DNA of 51,681 nucleotides from Lishizhenia tianjinensis (GTDB lineage: Bacteria > Bacteroidota > Bacteroidia > Flavobacteriales_D > Crocinitomicaceae): NCBI GenBank assembly GCA_943330745.2, contig CALQIX020000023.1, positions 1-51,681 of the forward strand, read 5' to 3'. The notes below the pieces were generated by a model. It was not told the DNA's origin and searched no databases. It was given only the letters and a program-made list of their open reading frames with translations. Of the stretch, positions 38,401-47,016 are shown in pieces (within the stretch, counting starts at the first letter, position 1; every line of letters begins with the position of its first letter). The translations under genes were made by a program, and so were the position numbers.

Positions 38401-40518
38401 TTAAGTGGTGACTTAACCTACGTGGGTACGGTAACACCACCTGCCGATGCCAATTCAATTACATTATCAACAAATGGAACTGCGGGAGGGACACAAACAA
38501 TTACCGGAGCAGGAAATACATTGCGCTGGTTTAGAATTCAATCGACCACAGCGAATACAATTTTATTATCGACGAATGGAGGTTCGGGGAATTTACACGT
38601 TGGGAATAGCTCTGGCGGAGGAATTACTTTAGTTGATGGATCTATATTAAATATAAATGGTAACGATTTTACATTATTTAGTAGCGTTGGGACCTCATCA
38701 GCTTTTTTACTTAATAACACCGCAAGTATATCAACAACTTCAGCTACAGATTTGACGATTGAGCGCACAGGAAATGGAAATCTTGGAACAATACGTTTTA
38801 CTTCAGGTTCAAATACAATTGGAAATCTAACCTTGAAACATGTCGGCAGTTCTAATAATTTGTTAACACTTGGAAGTGCGCTTTCTATTAACGGAACTCT
38901 GACATTAACTACTGGAGTTTTGTCTATCGGTGCAAACACACTTTCTTTAAATGGAAACCTCAACAGAACCTCTGGATTTATCGATGCCAGCAATGCAGCG
39001 GCGACAATAGTCTTTGGAGGATCATCTTCCCAAAACATTCCTGCTTCCACTTTCTCTGGAAATATTGCTAACTTAACCTTGAATAATGGTTCAGGTTTAA
39101 GTACTGGTCAAAATTTGACTATTGCGAGTGGCCTAAGTTTAACCTCTGGCACTTTAACTGTTGGTGCAAACACCCTCACTTTGAACGGCAGTATTAACCA
39201 AACCACAGGAAATATTGATGCAAGTAATGCAACTTCTACCGTTGTGTTTGGTGGTTCAACAGCTCAATCGATTCCAGCTTCAACCTTTACAGGAAATATC
39301 AATAACTTGACGTTGAGTAACAGTGCTGGCCTGAGTATTAGCCAAGACTTATCTGTAGTTGGAACACTCACGCTATCCAGTGGTAAACTCACCTTGGGTA
39401 CAAACCACTTAACACTTGGTGAATCCGCAACAACCTCTGGAACTTTTTCTTCCAATAATATGATCATTGCAACAGGTCTAGGAGAACTTAGAAAAAGATT
39501 TACTCAAGGTAGCGGTGATATAGCCTCATTTACGTTTCCAGTTGGAAATATAGGTGGAGTAGCTGAATACACGCCAATTGTCTTAGATTTTGCATCGGGT
39601 AATTATGGTGCCAATGCCTATGTGAGTGTTCGTGTTCAAGACAGCAAACAAGCTACGCTAAATAGCTCTGTAACAAATTACCTCAACCGCAACTGGATTG
39701 TTGAGCCAAACGATATTACAGGATATTCATATAAAATTCAATTACATTATGTGGATGCGGATTTTGTTACGGATGGCTCAATGGCAGAAGGAGATCTTAA
39801 ACCGATTAAAATTAGTTCAGGCCAATGGTATCAGCCAACAGACGGATCGTTTACCAATGCTGTAAGTCAAGGTTCAGCAGGTGTTTTTGCTAATTCTAAT
39901 TACTTAGAATGGAATGGACTGACAACTTTCAGTGAATTTGGTGGTGCTGGTGGATCTAATCAACCCCTTCCTGTAGAATTGCTTTCATTTACAGCTGAAT
40001 GTGGAAAAGAAACGATCATTTTAAAATGGCAAACAGCATCCGAATTTAACAGTGCCTATTTTGAGATTCAAAAATCGTTAGATGGAAGTACATGGAACAC
40101 AATTGGTAGTCAAACTGCTGCCGGTAATTCCAATGAATTATTGAGCTATTCTTTCGAAGATGCATCAAAATCAGCCAATACATCTTACTATCGCTTAAAT
40201 CAAGTAGATAATGATGGATTACAAAAATTCTATGGGCCAATAAGTCCGTTATGTGAATCCATAATTCATTTGAATGGAAAAACGATTCCGAATCCATCAA
40301 ATAATGAATTTTGGTTACAAATTTCAAGTGCAGAGCAGCAAAAATTCACCTATATATTGCAAGATGTAAACGGATCTAAAATCATGGAAAATAAGGCTGA
40401 ATTGTTACCTGGATCTAATATGTTCCCAATAAGAGAAACAATTCCATCTGGTATGTATTTCATTGTTGTTCAAACTGAAAATGGGCAACAGGAGGTAATC
40501 AAACACATACGTAATTAA
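32452..40518 (+). CDS. Giant adhesin-like T9SS protein with autotransporter-type, YDG and MBG repeats
   Basis: A 2688-residue secreted protein. After a signal-peptide-like segment (KASLVTLLLLAVLSVNVGWGQ, about 75-95) come autotransporter-type beta-strand repeats (GLGTLIITSGG, FTLNNGTMQVGG). Seven or so YDG domains (KTYDGTNTATVTGG; KSYDGTTTATISGG) are followed by a MBG-like domain and a lectin-like segment with FQDFETVP and GADATDIATVEVSLDGG. More beta-helix-like repeats and a T9SS type A sorting domain at the C-terminus (TIPNPSNNEFWLQ, PSGMYFIVV) end the protein. A second in-frame ATG at 32635 would remove a 61-residue hydrophilic N-terminal extension and leave a normal signal peptide. The true start is uncertain. 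Confidence 0.82.
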   Translation: MHTTVNQNNPLNVTSNILLTNQPKEQGVLTENNDCIIVHVESVTVEISRSPKKTLLTKPKNMIHFIAQAIFKKQKASLVTLLLLAVLSVNVGWGQTTRYWKGTGTWTSANQWATTSGGTYNTTWVSNDVAVFDVASSTVTFASSGVTGITANQNVTFTAAGTLSTNGTNIPVLVASGMTLNLAGQAISTAVGTGFSKNGLGTLIITSGGAYPGGFTLNNGTMQVGGVNALGTGGALTLNGGVLTVNSATARDFTAKFNTGGIIIGGNFQLGDAVNVSAGTGNLTFSNATSLGAATRTITIGGAGTYTLGGVISGSAGSGLIINTTSTGNITLTAANTYTGNTTINGNLILNTGGSIASSPIITVGSGGTFNVSGLTTALSLGASQSLKSSATGSNTTATITVASSKGITLSAGGLEFTAYGGGATAPLTVNGAAASLALASAPITITTTTALAAGTYKLIAIGGSVTAAVSGTIGTLTMAGSGLASNTTGALSIVNGELILTVTATPTLTAATLSSAISNVYGTASTGVSFTASGSNLTGNITATAQTGFAVSTTLGSGYGSSVSVASGTTVYVQSTATKAVSTFNTATAVVLSGGGAASSVNITTSASGNAVTQKALTISSAAATSKTYDRTTTATITGSLSGVVNSDVVTLSGAGTFAQSNIGTAISVTSTSTLGGAGAANYSLTQPTGLTANITAKTLTVSGASASNKTYDGTNTATVTGGSLVGIVSPDAVSLSQSGTFSQTTIGTTLSVTSTSTIGGADAGNYTLTQPTGLTANITAKALTISGMTASDKTYEGTTTATLSGGSLVGVVSPDVVTLTQTGTFSQSNAGNGLTISSTSTLGGADAGNYSLTQPSGITASITKATPVINSSPSASDITLGQALSSSTLTSGSATPSGGSFAFTSPSTVPGSTGSYSASVTYSPTDGTNYNTVSGTTNVNVNAALTPTLNSVTLSSNLTSTYGTASSGISFSPSGSNLSGNITVTAQSGFEVSTSSGSGYGASVSVASGSTVYVSFSSTMNAGIYSNTVFAVISSAGASNLNATTSSTGNIVSPKALSISPATIASKSYDGSNTCGTITQGTLSGFVGSETVTISSVTGTYSDANVGTGKTATIIYTLANGSNGGLAINYALANTNETGDITSKTLSISAATIASKVYDASSSTGTITAGTLSGFVGSETVSLSTVTGIYSDANVGTGKTATISYTLANGSNGGLATNYTLSNTSSTGNITAKSLSISAASIASKTYDASATSGTVTPGTLSGFVGSETVTVSAAVGTYADGNVGTGKSATIVYTLGNGINGGLATNYTLANTVGTGNITGKALTIVGATAQNKSYDGTTTATISGGTLSGIESGDVVTLSQLGTFATSNAGTGIAVTSTSTIGGASSANYSLTQPNGLTADITAANLTITANNVSKNSGVALSGGAGSTAFTSSGLQNGQTIGSVTISYGSAGSATGDGITPGIYSSQVTPSLATGGTFNSANYSISYVAGSITVISAPIAIAIQDFETVPATPTLGYQSNAAGSLISGASGTGDRPASSNYFISSNTAWNANNTSSILTFSNVTGLGSYISKYYEFRLASYSNASTGNGADATDIATVEVSLDGGTNWSSELRVLGNSNAYWSYSATGLASITYDGNNTPTDFQPAGGGSRTTDGYSTIKINLSDLSVQARLRITLLNNATGERWVIDDVKLIGTINTLPTILISSTSLTGFSQNSSTPSSEQSYTVSGDNLTNDVTITPPAGYEISTSTGGSFSATNPITLSASGGNLVGEPVTIYVRQSASTLGVISGNITHSSTGANSPNVAVSGTRTGSYYSKATGNLDDINSWGSNTDGSGSNPSNFSTDGIIYEIRNRTNATIGANWTVTGTASKVLVGDGTNSTDFTIPSGFVLTGTVDVSNSAELTLENTTAPTFGTFATNSTLEYKDLPITLSTSTTYKNLKLTGSGTKTFPGGTTNVTGNLIFTNTTIDGGSGPFSTISLSGDLTYVGTVTPPADANSITLSTNGTAGGTQTITGAGNTLRWFRIQSTTANTILLSTNGGSGNLHVGNSSGGGITLVDGSILNINGNDFTLFSSVGTSSAFLLNNTASISTTSATDLTIERTGNGNLGTIRFTSGSNTIGNLTLKHVGSSNNLLTLGSALSINGTLTLTTGVLSIGANTLSLNGNLNRTSGFIDASNAAATIVFGGSSSQNIPASTFSGNIANLTLNNGSGLSTGQNLTIASGLSLTSGTLTVGANTLTLNGSINQTTGNIDASNATSTVVFGGSTAQSIPASTFTGNINNLTLSNSAGLSISQDLSVVGTLTLSSGKLTLGTNHLTLGESATTSGTFSSNNMIIATGLGELRKRFTQGSGDIASFTFPVGNIGGVAEYTPIVLDFASGNYGANAYVSVRVQDSKQATLNSSVTNYLNRNWIVEPNDITGYSYKIQLHYVDADFVTDGSMAEGDLKPIKISSGQWYQPTDGSFTNAVSQGSAGVFANSNYLEWNGLTTFSEFGGAGGSNQPLPVELLSFTAECGKETIILKWQTASEFNSAYFEIQKSLDGSTWNTIGSQTAAGNSNELLSYSFEDASKSANTSYYRLNQVDNDGLQKFYGPISPLCESIIHLNGKTIPNPSNNEFWLQISSAEQQKFTYILQDVNGSKIMENKAELLPGSNMFPIRETIPSGMYFIVVQTENGQQEVIKHIRN
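34300..36680 (+). repeat. YDG domain coding repeats
   Basis: About seven copies of a roughly 245-260-bp module coding for YDG-type domains, each with a K-[ST]-YDG/YDA/YEG core. Copies 1-3 and the last follow the TLGGA-xx-NYSLTQP pattern, while copies 4-6 follow a GFVGSETV and NGGLA-xNY pattern, so two subfamilies were amplified separately. A non-YDG spacer separates copies 3 and 4. Confidence 0.75.
38916..39383 (+). repeat. 234-bp coding repeat pair near the adhesin C-terminus
   Basis: Two copies of a 78-residue unit with the core GANTL-x-LNG, IDASNA, VFGGS and IPASTF, offset by 234 bp. The DNA copies have diverged moderately, so this pair is older than the 612-bp duplication in the upstream gene. 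Confidence 0.7.
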
Positions 40519-40535
40519 TTTTCGATAATATTATG

Positions 40536-40563
40536 AGCCGGTGATTTTACATCGGCTTTTTTT
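40536..40563 (+). terminator. Rho-independent terminator after the giant adhesin gene
   Basis: An 8-bp stem with one G-U pair (AGCCGGTG with CATCGGCT) and a short loop is followed by seven T. It lies 18 nt after the adhesin stop codon. Confidence 0.8.
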
Positions 40564-40668
40564 ATTGAAATTTCATACAATCATAACCTTACGATAGAAT
40601 TGAATCTAGCTGAAAGTAAGAACTTTACTACGAGTTTCAAGAATCCTTTACCTTCTTGTTGAATTGTT

Positions 40669-40998
40669 ATGTTTAAAACAGAGTATGTTGCCATTGTAAT
40701 TGTATCTGAGGATCAATCATTTGTTAAAGGGGTATATTGCCATTTGGGTGTACAAAATGTTAATTGTTTAATTGAACGATCTTTCGGATATACCGATTTT
40801 AAAGTACTTATTGAAGAATTAATCAAGGAAGGGTTTCATCAAGTCGAGGTAATTACCGACTCAAATGTAAAAGAGGATGAGTTACTATTAATCAAGGAAA
40901 TCATTGAAACCAATCAAGAAAAATTAGCAAAATTCGAGATGGTTGACCTACAGGAAAAATATCCAAATCTAGAAATCAAAAAAAATTCTAAGGAATAG
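40669..40998 (+). CDS. Conserved-looking small cytosolic protein, unknown function
   Basis: A 109-residue acidic protein without signal peptide or membrane segment. It alternates predicted strand and helix: strands in YVAIVIVSED, VNCLIERSF and QVEVITDS, helices in FKVLIEELIKEGF and DELLLIKEIIETNQEKLAKF. This pattern would suit a small alpha/beta fold. I do not recognise a family or any active-site motif. It is a lone gene between the adhesin terminator and a bidirectional terminator shared with aconitase. Independent terminators on both sides support expression as a single transcript. The codon pattern resembles its neighbours, which favours a real gene. Confidence 0.7.
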   Translation: MFKTEYVAIVIVSEDQSFVKGVYCHLGVQNVNCLIERSFGYTDFKVLIEELIKEGFHQVEVITDSNVKEDELLLIKEIIETNQEKLAKFEMVDLQEKYPNLEIKKNSKE

Positions 40999-41000
40999 CA

Positions 41001-41040
41001 AAAAAAATCCCCTATTCAAAAGAAAAGGGGATTAACTAAA
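41001..41040. terminator. Bidirectional terminator between the small ORF and aconitase
   Basis: An 8-bp perfect stem (AATCCCCT with AGGGGATT) with a 12-nt loop, preceded by a run of A, so it terminates most clearly in the minus direction (aconitase) and weakly in the plus direction. Confidence 0.75.
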
Positions 41041-41055
41041 ACAAGCCTAGTGCTA

Positions 41056-43320
41056 TTAATTCTGAGAAAGCTTAATTAAATTTAATGCTGAACCAGCTTT
41101 GAACCATTCGATTTGCTGAGCATTATAGGTATGATTTAATTGAATTGATTCCGTTTTACCATTGTCATGACACAATTCCAATGTCAATGTTTTTCCAGGT
41201 GCAAAATCAATCAAATCTACAAAATTAAATGTGTCGTTTTCTTGAATTTTATCATAATCGGCTTCATTAGCAAACGTTAACCCAAGCATTCCTTGTTTTT
41301 TCAAATTTGTCTCATGAATTCGCGCAAATGACTTAACAATCACAGCGCAAACCCCTAAATGTCTTGGCTCCATTGCTGCGTGTTCTCTTGATGAACCTTC
41401 TCCATAATTATGATCACCAACAACAACAGAAGGAATTCCTGCTGCCTTATATGCTCTTTGAACCGCAGGCACTTCTCCAAATTCACCAGTCAATTGATTT
41501 TTTACGTCATTCGCTTTACCATTAAATGCATTTTCAGCTCCGATAAGGAGATTGTTGGAAATATTATCCAAATGACCTCTGTATTTCAACCAAGGTCCGG
41601 CCATTGAAATATGATCGGTTGTACACTTTCCTTTAACTTTGATTAGCAATCGAGCCTTCTCAATATTTTTTCCATCCCAAATTGGGAAATTATCCAATAA
41701 TTGCAATCTAGATGAATCTGGTGCTACTTTAATTTCAACTGCGCTGCCATCTTCAGCTGGAGCTTGGTAGCCATTATCTTCTACGGCAAAACCTCTTTTT
41801 GGTAATTCATCGCCAACAGGAGCAGTTAATTTAACTTGTTCCCCTTTTGAGTTGGTAATTGTATCCGTTAGTGGATTAAATCCTAAATCACCCGTTATTG
41901 CCAAAGCAGCAACCATTTCAGGTGAAGTCACAAATGCATGGGTATTTGGATTTCCATCTGCACGTTTTGAAAAGTTTCGATTGAACGAATGAACGATTGT
42001 GTTTTTCTCTTGTTTCTCTGCTCCTGCTCTATCCCACTGACCGATACATGGACCACAAGCGTTGGTAAAAATTTTAGTACCCATTTTTTCAAAAGCAGCT
42101 AAAATTCCATCTCGTTCTGCTGTGTAACGTACTTGTTCAGATCCTGGATTGATTCCAAATTCAGCTTTCGGCTCAATTCCATTATCTACTGCTTGTTGCA
42201 CAATTGACGCAGCGCGCGCCAAATCTTCATAGGATGAATTCGTACATGAACCAATTAACCCCCACTCCACTTTAGTAGGCCATCCATTTGCTGCAGCTTC
42301 CGCACGCATCTTTGAAATTGGCGTACCACGATCTGGTGTAAAAGGTCCATTTACATGCGGTTCAAGTTCATTTAAGTTAATCTCAATTACCTCATCAAAA
42401 TAGATTTGTGGATTTGCATAGACTTCCATGTCACCCGTTAAATGTTCAGCAATTGCGTCTGCTGCTTTCACCACCTCCTCGCGACCAGTTGCATTCAAGT
42501 ATCTGCGCATTGATTCATCGTATCCAAACGTAGATGTGGTTGCACCAATTTCGGCGCCCATATTACAAATTGTTCCTTTTCCAGTACATGAAAGGGAAAT
42601 TGCACCTTCTCCAAAATATTCAACGATTGCACCTGTTCCACCTTTCACGGTTAGAATATCAGCTACTTTTAAAATCACGTCTTTGGCTGAAGTCCAACCA
42701 TTTAATTTTCCGGTTAACTTAACGCCAATTAATTTAGGGAATTTCAACTCCCAAGCCATTCCTGCCATAACATCAACAGCATCTGCTCCACCAACACCTA
42801 TGGCAACCATACCCAATCCTCCAGCATTCACTGTATGGGAGTCAGTTCCAATCATCATTCCACCCGGAAAAGCATAGTTCTCCAACACCACTTGGTGAAT
42901 GATCCCTGCGCCCGGTTTCCAGAAACCAATTCCATATTTGGTAGAAATCGAGGATAAAAAATTAAAAACCTCATTGTTTTGATTCAATGATTCTTGAAGG
43001 TCTTTGGTCGCACCCACTTTTGCTTGAATCAAATGATCTGCATGTACAGTAGACGGAACAGCAACTTTTTTCTTGCCCGCTTGCATGAATTGTAATAAGG
43101 CCATTTGAGCCGTTGCATCTTGCATGGCAACTCGATCTGGAGCAAAATCAACGTATGACTTACCTCTTTCAAATGCAGATGAAGCATTCCCATCCCAAAG
43201 GTGGGCATACAAAATCTTTTCTGAAAGAGTTAAAGGTCTGCCAACTACTTGACGCGCAGCGGCAATACGTTCCGGGTATTTTTCATACACCTTTTTTATC
43301 ATGTCCAAATCGAAAACCAT
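41056..43320 (-). CDS. Aconitate hydratase (mitochondrial-type)
   Basis: A 754-residue aconitase of the mitochondrial/ACO2 type, which isomerises citrate and isocitrate in the TCA cycle with a [4Fe-4S] cluster. Cluster cysteines lie in [14 protein letters not shown] and [11 protein letters not shown]. Substrate-binding segments include [14 protein letters not shown] and the C-terminal [17 protein letters not shown] and [14 protein letters not shown]. The length is normal for this branch and shorter than AcnA or AcnB. It is monocistronic, with a shared terminator downstream and 83 bp of intergenic space upstream. Confidence 0.95.
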   Translation of the reverse strand: MVFDLDMIKKVYEKYPERIAAARQVVGRPLTLSEKILYAHLWDGNASSAFERGKSYVDFAPDRVAMQDATAQMALLQFMQAGKKKVAVPSTVHADHLIQAKVGATKDLQESLNQNNEVFNFLSSISTKYGIGFWKPGAGIIHQVVLENYAFPGGMMIGTDSHTVNAGGLGMVAIGVGGADAVDVMAGMAWELKFPKLIGVKLTGKLNGWTSAKDVILKVADILTVKGGTGAIVEYFGEGAISLSCTGKGTICNMGAEIGATTSTFGYDESMRRYLNATGREEVVKAADAIAEHLTGDMEVYANPQIYFDEVIEINLNELEPHVNGPFTPDRGTPISKMRAEAAANGWPTKVEWGLIGSCTNSSYEDLARAASIVQQAVDNGIEPKAEFGINPGSEQVRYTAERDGILAAFEKMGTKIFTNACGPCIGQWDRAGAEKQEKNTIVHSFNRNFSKRADGNPNTHAFVTSPEMVAALAITGDLGFNPLTDTITNSKGEQVKLTAPVGDELPKRGFAVEDNGYQAPAEDGSAVEIKVAPDSSRLQLLDNFPIWDGKNIEKARLLIKVKGKCTTDHISMAGPWLKYRGHLDNISNNLLIGAENAFNGKANDVKNQLTGEFGEVPAVQRAYKAAGIPSVVVGDHNYGEGSSREHAAMEPRHLGVCAVIVKSFARIHETNLKKQGMLGLTFANEADYDKIQENDTFNFVDLIDFAPGKTLTLELCHDNGKTESIQLNHTYNAQQIEWFKAGSALNLIKLSQN

Positions 43321-43403
43321 AGTTAAATCAATTAAGGGGTTAATATTTTCAGCGCGAAATTACGAAAATTCGTTGGTAGATGAACATAAAAATCAAAATT
43401 CGG

Positions 43404-46217
43404 TTAGCAAAAATTACAGTACCTACTTTCACTTTCATGCTTGATAGGAATAGACGGATCATACAATTCTGTGATTATCTGTACCAAAAGTTTAGGAAAT
43501 AAATCAACGATTTCTTGCACTGACATTTTATCCGAGTTTAAGCAAAACAGTCCATCTTTTACATTCACTAATGAAGCTATGGCTGCTTCTTTTGGCAAAT
43601 GACCAAATTTTTCTTTGAATAAAATACAGTATAAAACCAATTGAACACCGTGCTTTGTATTATTAAATGCCTTTATCACGTCTCCGTCTTTACCTAGCGC
43701 AAATTTTACATGTTCCGCTTTCACCTTACCTGACTTATAATCAATTATACGCATTGCATCACCCACACCATCAATTCGATCCACAAATCCTTTAAAGAAA
43801 ATTGTTTTCTTTTCTCCATTCAAATCAATTTCAATGGAAGAATATAACAATCCTTCAAGTTGATAAATCCATCGAGATATTCCAGTTGTTTGAATTTCTA
43901 TGCGTTCGGCTTCAAGAATTTTTTTTGTTAATTCCAGCGCCATTTTATAACTAATCAAATTTTTTCCAGTTTCAAATGCCCCAGCATTATTTTCAAAGTG
44001 TTTCAGGTATTGAATTCGAATTAATCTTTCATAATTCAGTAACATATCATCAATATCAGTAACGGTCAAATATTTTCGTTCGGTTAGTTTTATATTTCCA
44101 GATTTATCTAAATACGCAAAAGGCAAATACAACTCTTCCAAAACAGTGTGAATAAAAGATCCGATTGTATTTGATGCAACCTCTTCTTCCAAATTTTCTT
44201 CCTCGCCAAATTCCAGAATGTGCCGATAATAAAAATCCATCGGACACGCCAAATATTTGTTGATTGCAGAAGCGGATAAAGGCTTGGAAAAGAATTCATC
44301 TAATCGCTTAAAATAAAACTCATCTTTTTGTATTTCATCATTTAAAATCGTGTTTTCTTCTTCAGGAATATGGTAATGCTCCTTAGTAATAACTATATTT
44401 TTATTTAGCCGTGCTAGCTCCATTTCTAATTGTAAAATATAGCGACTTGGCTCTGCACCACCGATTGCTTCTCCACTAGAACAATAAGTGATATACAGCT
44501 CAGTTGACTGATGCAATAATCGATAAAAATGATGCGCAAATAGCCCTTGTTTATCTCTTGGTAGAGGCAAACCGAGATACCGTCGTAAATCAATTGGGAT
44601 AAATGTTTGAATTACATTTGACGGCGGCATACTTCCCTCATTCAATCCCAAAACAATAATTCGTTTAAAATCCAACATACGCGTTTCCAATAGCCCCATA
44701 ATCTGTAGTCCTTCAATCGGGTTTCCATGGTATGCGATATTGCGCGTATAAGCATGATTTTTAAATACCAATGCAAAACTCTTTAATCCCATTTCAGGAA
44801 ACCCTTCTGAAGCAATATTTTCAAGCTCAATTAATGAAGAATCAAAACTTTGAACTACCGCTCGTTCAAATAAATGATCTGGTGAAAATGATGCGTAAAG
44901 TGCTTGGTTCAATTCACGAATCGTATTAATAGCAAACAACCAATCCATTTTCCACTCTTTGCAGACTAATTCAAGCAAGGAATGAATGCGTGAAGACAAT
45001 TCCAAATTTTCAATCTTTTGTACAATTCGATTGAATTTTTTTGACTGATACTCTAATGTTGCTAGTTGCTCTTTTTCTGTAGCATCTGATGAGATCTGAA
45101 TAAAAGGATGATTCATGAATTGTTGTAAATCATTAAAATAAATCACCTTATCACCAAATCGTTTTTTGTTTTCTTGAATTCGAAATAAAAGTTCAACCCA
45201 AGATTTAGCGGGAGTGCTTTTCAGAGGTAAACCAAGTGTTATATTGGCTTTCCCAACAATTTTAGGGATATTCCTCAGCATTGGAATTACTAATCCTTCG
45301 TCCGCCAATAGCACTAAAGTTTCATTCAATTCCTCCGTTGTTAATTCAGATAAAACGGATGCAGCAATTTTTACTTGACCTGTATATTGTGTGCTTTCAA
45401 TCAATTTAATTTTCTTACTAGAGGATATAAGATCATCGTTAATAAAAGGAAGTTCTTTCACCTCAAGTTCATGCATGAATTTCCGTAAAAAGCTACCAGC
45501 CTCATGCATCTCTTGATCAAGGTAAAAGCGATCGGCATCAATTAAAACATGTGCACCAAAGAGCGATCGCATCTGCTTGATAATGCTCATTTCAGCTTTT
45601 GATAGTGCATTGAACCCAATAAATATAAATTCTGCTGAAGTTTCTTTTATCCCCCCCAAAACACTTGGTAAATTATCTGCCAACCAACGGTAAGCTTTGC
45701 CTGAATACACGGCGTTTTTAGCATCCAATATTTCATTTAATCGGGTGTAATAATCGGGTAATTTCTCCCAAAACGCCATAAATTTTTGTTGGGTCACGGT
45801 AAGTTCTTCAGGTTCCACATTCCAACTTTCTAATTCTCGAATATCCTTTAAGTTTTTAAAAACCGTTGTGTGATCTAGTAAATACCTATCAATTTCATCA
45901 AAATCCTGTAGCAAAATTTGCCCCCACGTCATAAATTGATCGAAAGACAATTCTCCCTGATCGATTGGATTCGTGGCCTGAACATGGTATAATTCAATTA
46001 GTAATCGAGTCTTATCAATTACATTTTTTGGACAAACCATTCTAATCCATTTATCTATGGTTAATATCCTCGGGGAAAATATAGGTTTTTGGTACTTGGT
46101 GAAAAGCGAAGCTGCAATAAATTTAACGGCTCGCTCATTCGGCACAATAATAGTTAGTTGTTGGAGGTTGAATTGATGCTGAAAAATGTAATCAGCTAGT
46201 TTGTCTGTTAATTTCAT
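43404..46217 (-). CDS. AddB-like PD-(D/E)XK nuclease/inactivated helicase protein
   Basis: A 937-residue protein of the AddB/PD-(D/E)XK nuclease type involved in recombinational DNA end processing. The N-terminal helicase-like half has IIVPNERAVKFIAAS in place of a Walker A, so ATPase activity is not expected. The middle has VLGLNEGSMPPSN. The C-terminal nuclease domain (from about 690) has the segments ACPMDFYYRHIL, IGSFIHTVLEELY, GFVDRIDGVGD and the catalytic IIDYKSGK. It ends with SRYCNFC, an apparently shortened iron-sulfur motif. The AddA-like helicase subunit is not in the window, and the neighbours are divergent or unrelated. Family assignment is firm; partner and exact activity are inferred. 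Confidence 0.85.
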   Translation of the reverse strand: MKLTDKLADYIFQHQFNLQQLTIIVPNERAVKFIAASLFTKYQKPIFSPRILTIDKWIRMVCPKNVIDKTRLLIELYHVQATNPIDQGELSFDQFMTWGQILLQDFDEIDRYLLDHTTVFKNLKDIRELESWNVEPEELTVTQQKFMAFWEKLPDYYTRLNEILDAKNAVYSGKAYRWLADNLPSVLGGIKETSAEFIFIGFNALSKAEMSIIKQMRSLFGAHVLIDADRFYLDQEMHEAGSFLRKFMHELEVKELPFINDDLISSSKKIKLIESTQYTGQVKIAASVLSELTTEELNETLVLLADEGLVIPMLRNIPKIVGKANITLGLPLKSTPAKSWVELLFRIQENKKRFGDKVIYFNDLQQFMNHPFIQISSDATEKEQLATLEYQSKKFNRIVQKIENLELSSRIHSLLELVCKEWKMDWLFAINTIRELNQALYASFSPDHLFERAVVQSFDSSLIELENIASEGFPEMGLKSFALVFKNHAYTRNIAYHGNPIEGLQIMGLLETRMLDFKRIIVLGLNEGSMPPSNVIQTFIPIDLRRYLGLPLPRDKQGLFAHHFYRLLHQSTELYITYCSSGEAIGGAEPSRYILQLEMELARLNKNIVITKEHYHIPEEENTILNDEIQKDEFYFKRLDEFFSKPLSASAINKYLACPMDFYYRHILEFGEEENLEEEVASNTIGSFIHTVLEELYLPFAYLDKSGNIKLTERKYLTVTDIDDMLLNYERLIRIQYLKHFENNAGAFETGKNLISYKMALELTKKILEAERIEIQTTGISRWIYQLEGLLYSSIEIDLNGEKKTIFFKGFVDRIDGVGDAMRIIDYKSGKVKAEHVKFALGKDGDVIKAFNNTKHGVQLVLYCILFKEKFGHLPKEAAIASLVNVKDGLFCLNSDKMSVQEIVDLFPKLLVQIITELYDPSIPIKHESESRYCNFC

Positions 46218-46277
46218 ATCTTGAAGTTAATCAATTTTATTTGTGAAAAATTAAAAATTAGATGTCTTTGGAATTTT

Positions 46278-46285
46278 TATCTTTG
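46278..46285 (+). promoter_or_regulatory. Bacteroidota -7 element upstream of the NlpC/P60-like gene
   Basis: TATCTTTG matches TAnnTTTG exactly and ends 17 nt before the ATG at 46303. The octamer lies in the 85-bp divergent region shared with the AddB-like gene. Confidence 0.55.
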
Positions 46286-46302
46286 AAAAATCAATAACGC
46301 AT

Positions 46303-46950
46303 ATGAAAATTTTAAGTGCACTTAGTGTTTTTTGGGTAATGGGTAACTATTTCGGTCAAAGTTTAAATGAATTTATTCTAAAAGAATCATATAAACATGA
46401 AGGAGGTAGTTATGTTTTATCTAGCACAGGATGTCCCACGGATTTGGTTTTCAACAACGATACGATTTTGAAAAAAAGTAAAGCGGGGACTTATTGTTCA
46501 GGTTTTACATTCACTGTTTTTTTTCAAACCATGCTAGAACACGATCTTTTTCAGGACATTTCAACCTCAGAGCTGAAACAACTCCAAAAGGAATGGTATG
46601 GAATATCCAAAGAATCCGTTGAAACTCAGTGTTTATATGTTTTTGAAAAAAGAAAATGGGGCAAACAAATATCATTTGATGATGCAAAGCCGGGCGATTT
46701 TGTTCAGTTTTGGAGGAACAATAGATCCGGACATTCTGTGATATTCTTAGATTGGGAAAGAGATTCCGTGGGTAATATAGCTGGATTGAAATACAGAAGT
46801 TCACAAACAAAAACAGATGGTATTGGTGACCGAGTGGAAGTCATAGGTACTGGTCCTAAAGAACTAAATCGAAAAAGAATTTATATCGCTCGATTAGAAA
46901 AACCAGTAGCCATTAAATCAGATAATCCATTTCAGACAGGAAATAATTAA
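46303..46950 (+). CDS. Secreted NlpC/P60-like cysteine peptidase or amidase
   Basis: A 215-residue protein with a signal peptide (MKILSALSVFWVMGNYFGQ). A papain-like core is suggested by the nucleophile cysteine in KAGTYCSGFTFTVFF and the downstream histidine in PGDFVQFWRNNRSGHSVIFL, an arrangement typical of NlpC/P60 and CHAP enzymes. It likely acts on peptidoglycan peptides in the periplasm or outside the cell. The ATG has its own -7 element. The next gene is a CoA-transferase subunit 66 bp away, with no obvious functional link. The Cys/His pair is seen directly; substrate assignment is inference. Confidence 0.75.
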   Translation: MKILSALSVFWVMGNYFGQSLNEFILKESYKHEGGSYVLSSTGCPTDLVFNNDTILKKSKAGTYCSGFTFTVFFQTMLEHDLFQDISTSELKQLQKEWYGISKESVETQCLYVFEKRKWGKQISFDDAKPGDFVQFWRNNRSGHSVIFLDWERDSVGNIAGLKYRSSQTKTDGIGDRVEVIGTGPKELNRKRIYIARLEKPVAIKSDNPFQTGNN

Positions 46951-47016
46951 TCAATTTCAATGTTAGAATTCAATAACTGAAGAAAACTACTTAATTTTAG
47001 GCAATTAAATTTAATT

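Noticed and set aside
33003..39467. Long minus-strand frames rich in Val, Pro and Ile opposite the giant adhesin
   Set aside because: They are mirror frames of Gly/Thr/Ser-rich repeat codons, lack any domain or start context, and lie entirely inside a convincing gene.
42428..42877. 149-residue plus-strand frame inside aconitase
   Set aside because: It is a Pro/Ile-rich antisense shadow of a fully conserved enzyme gene with no independent support.
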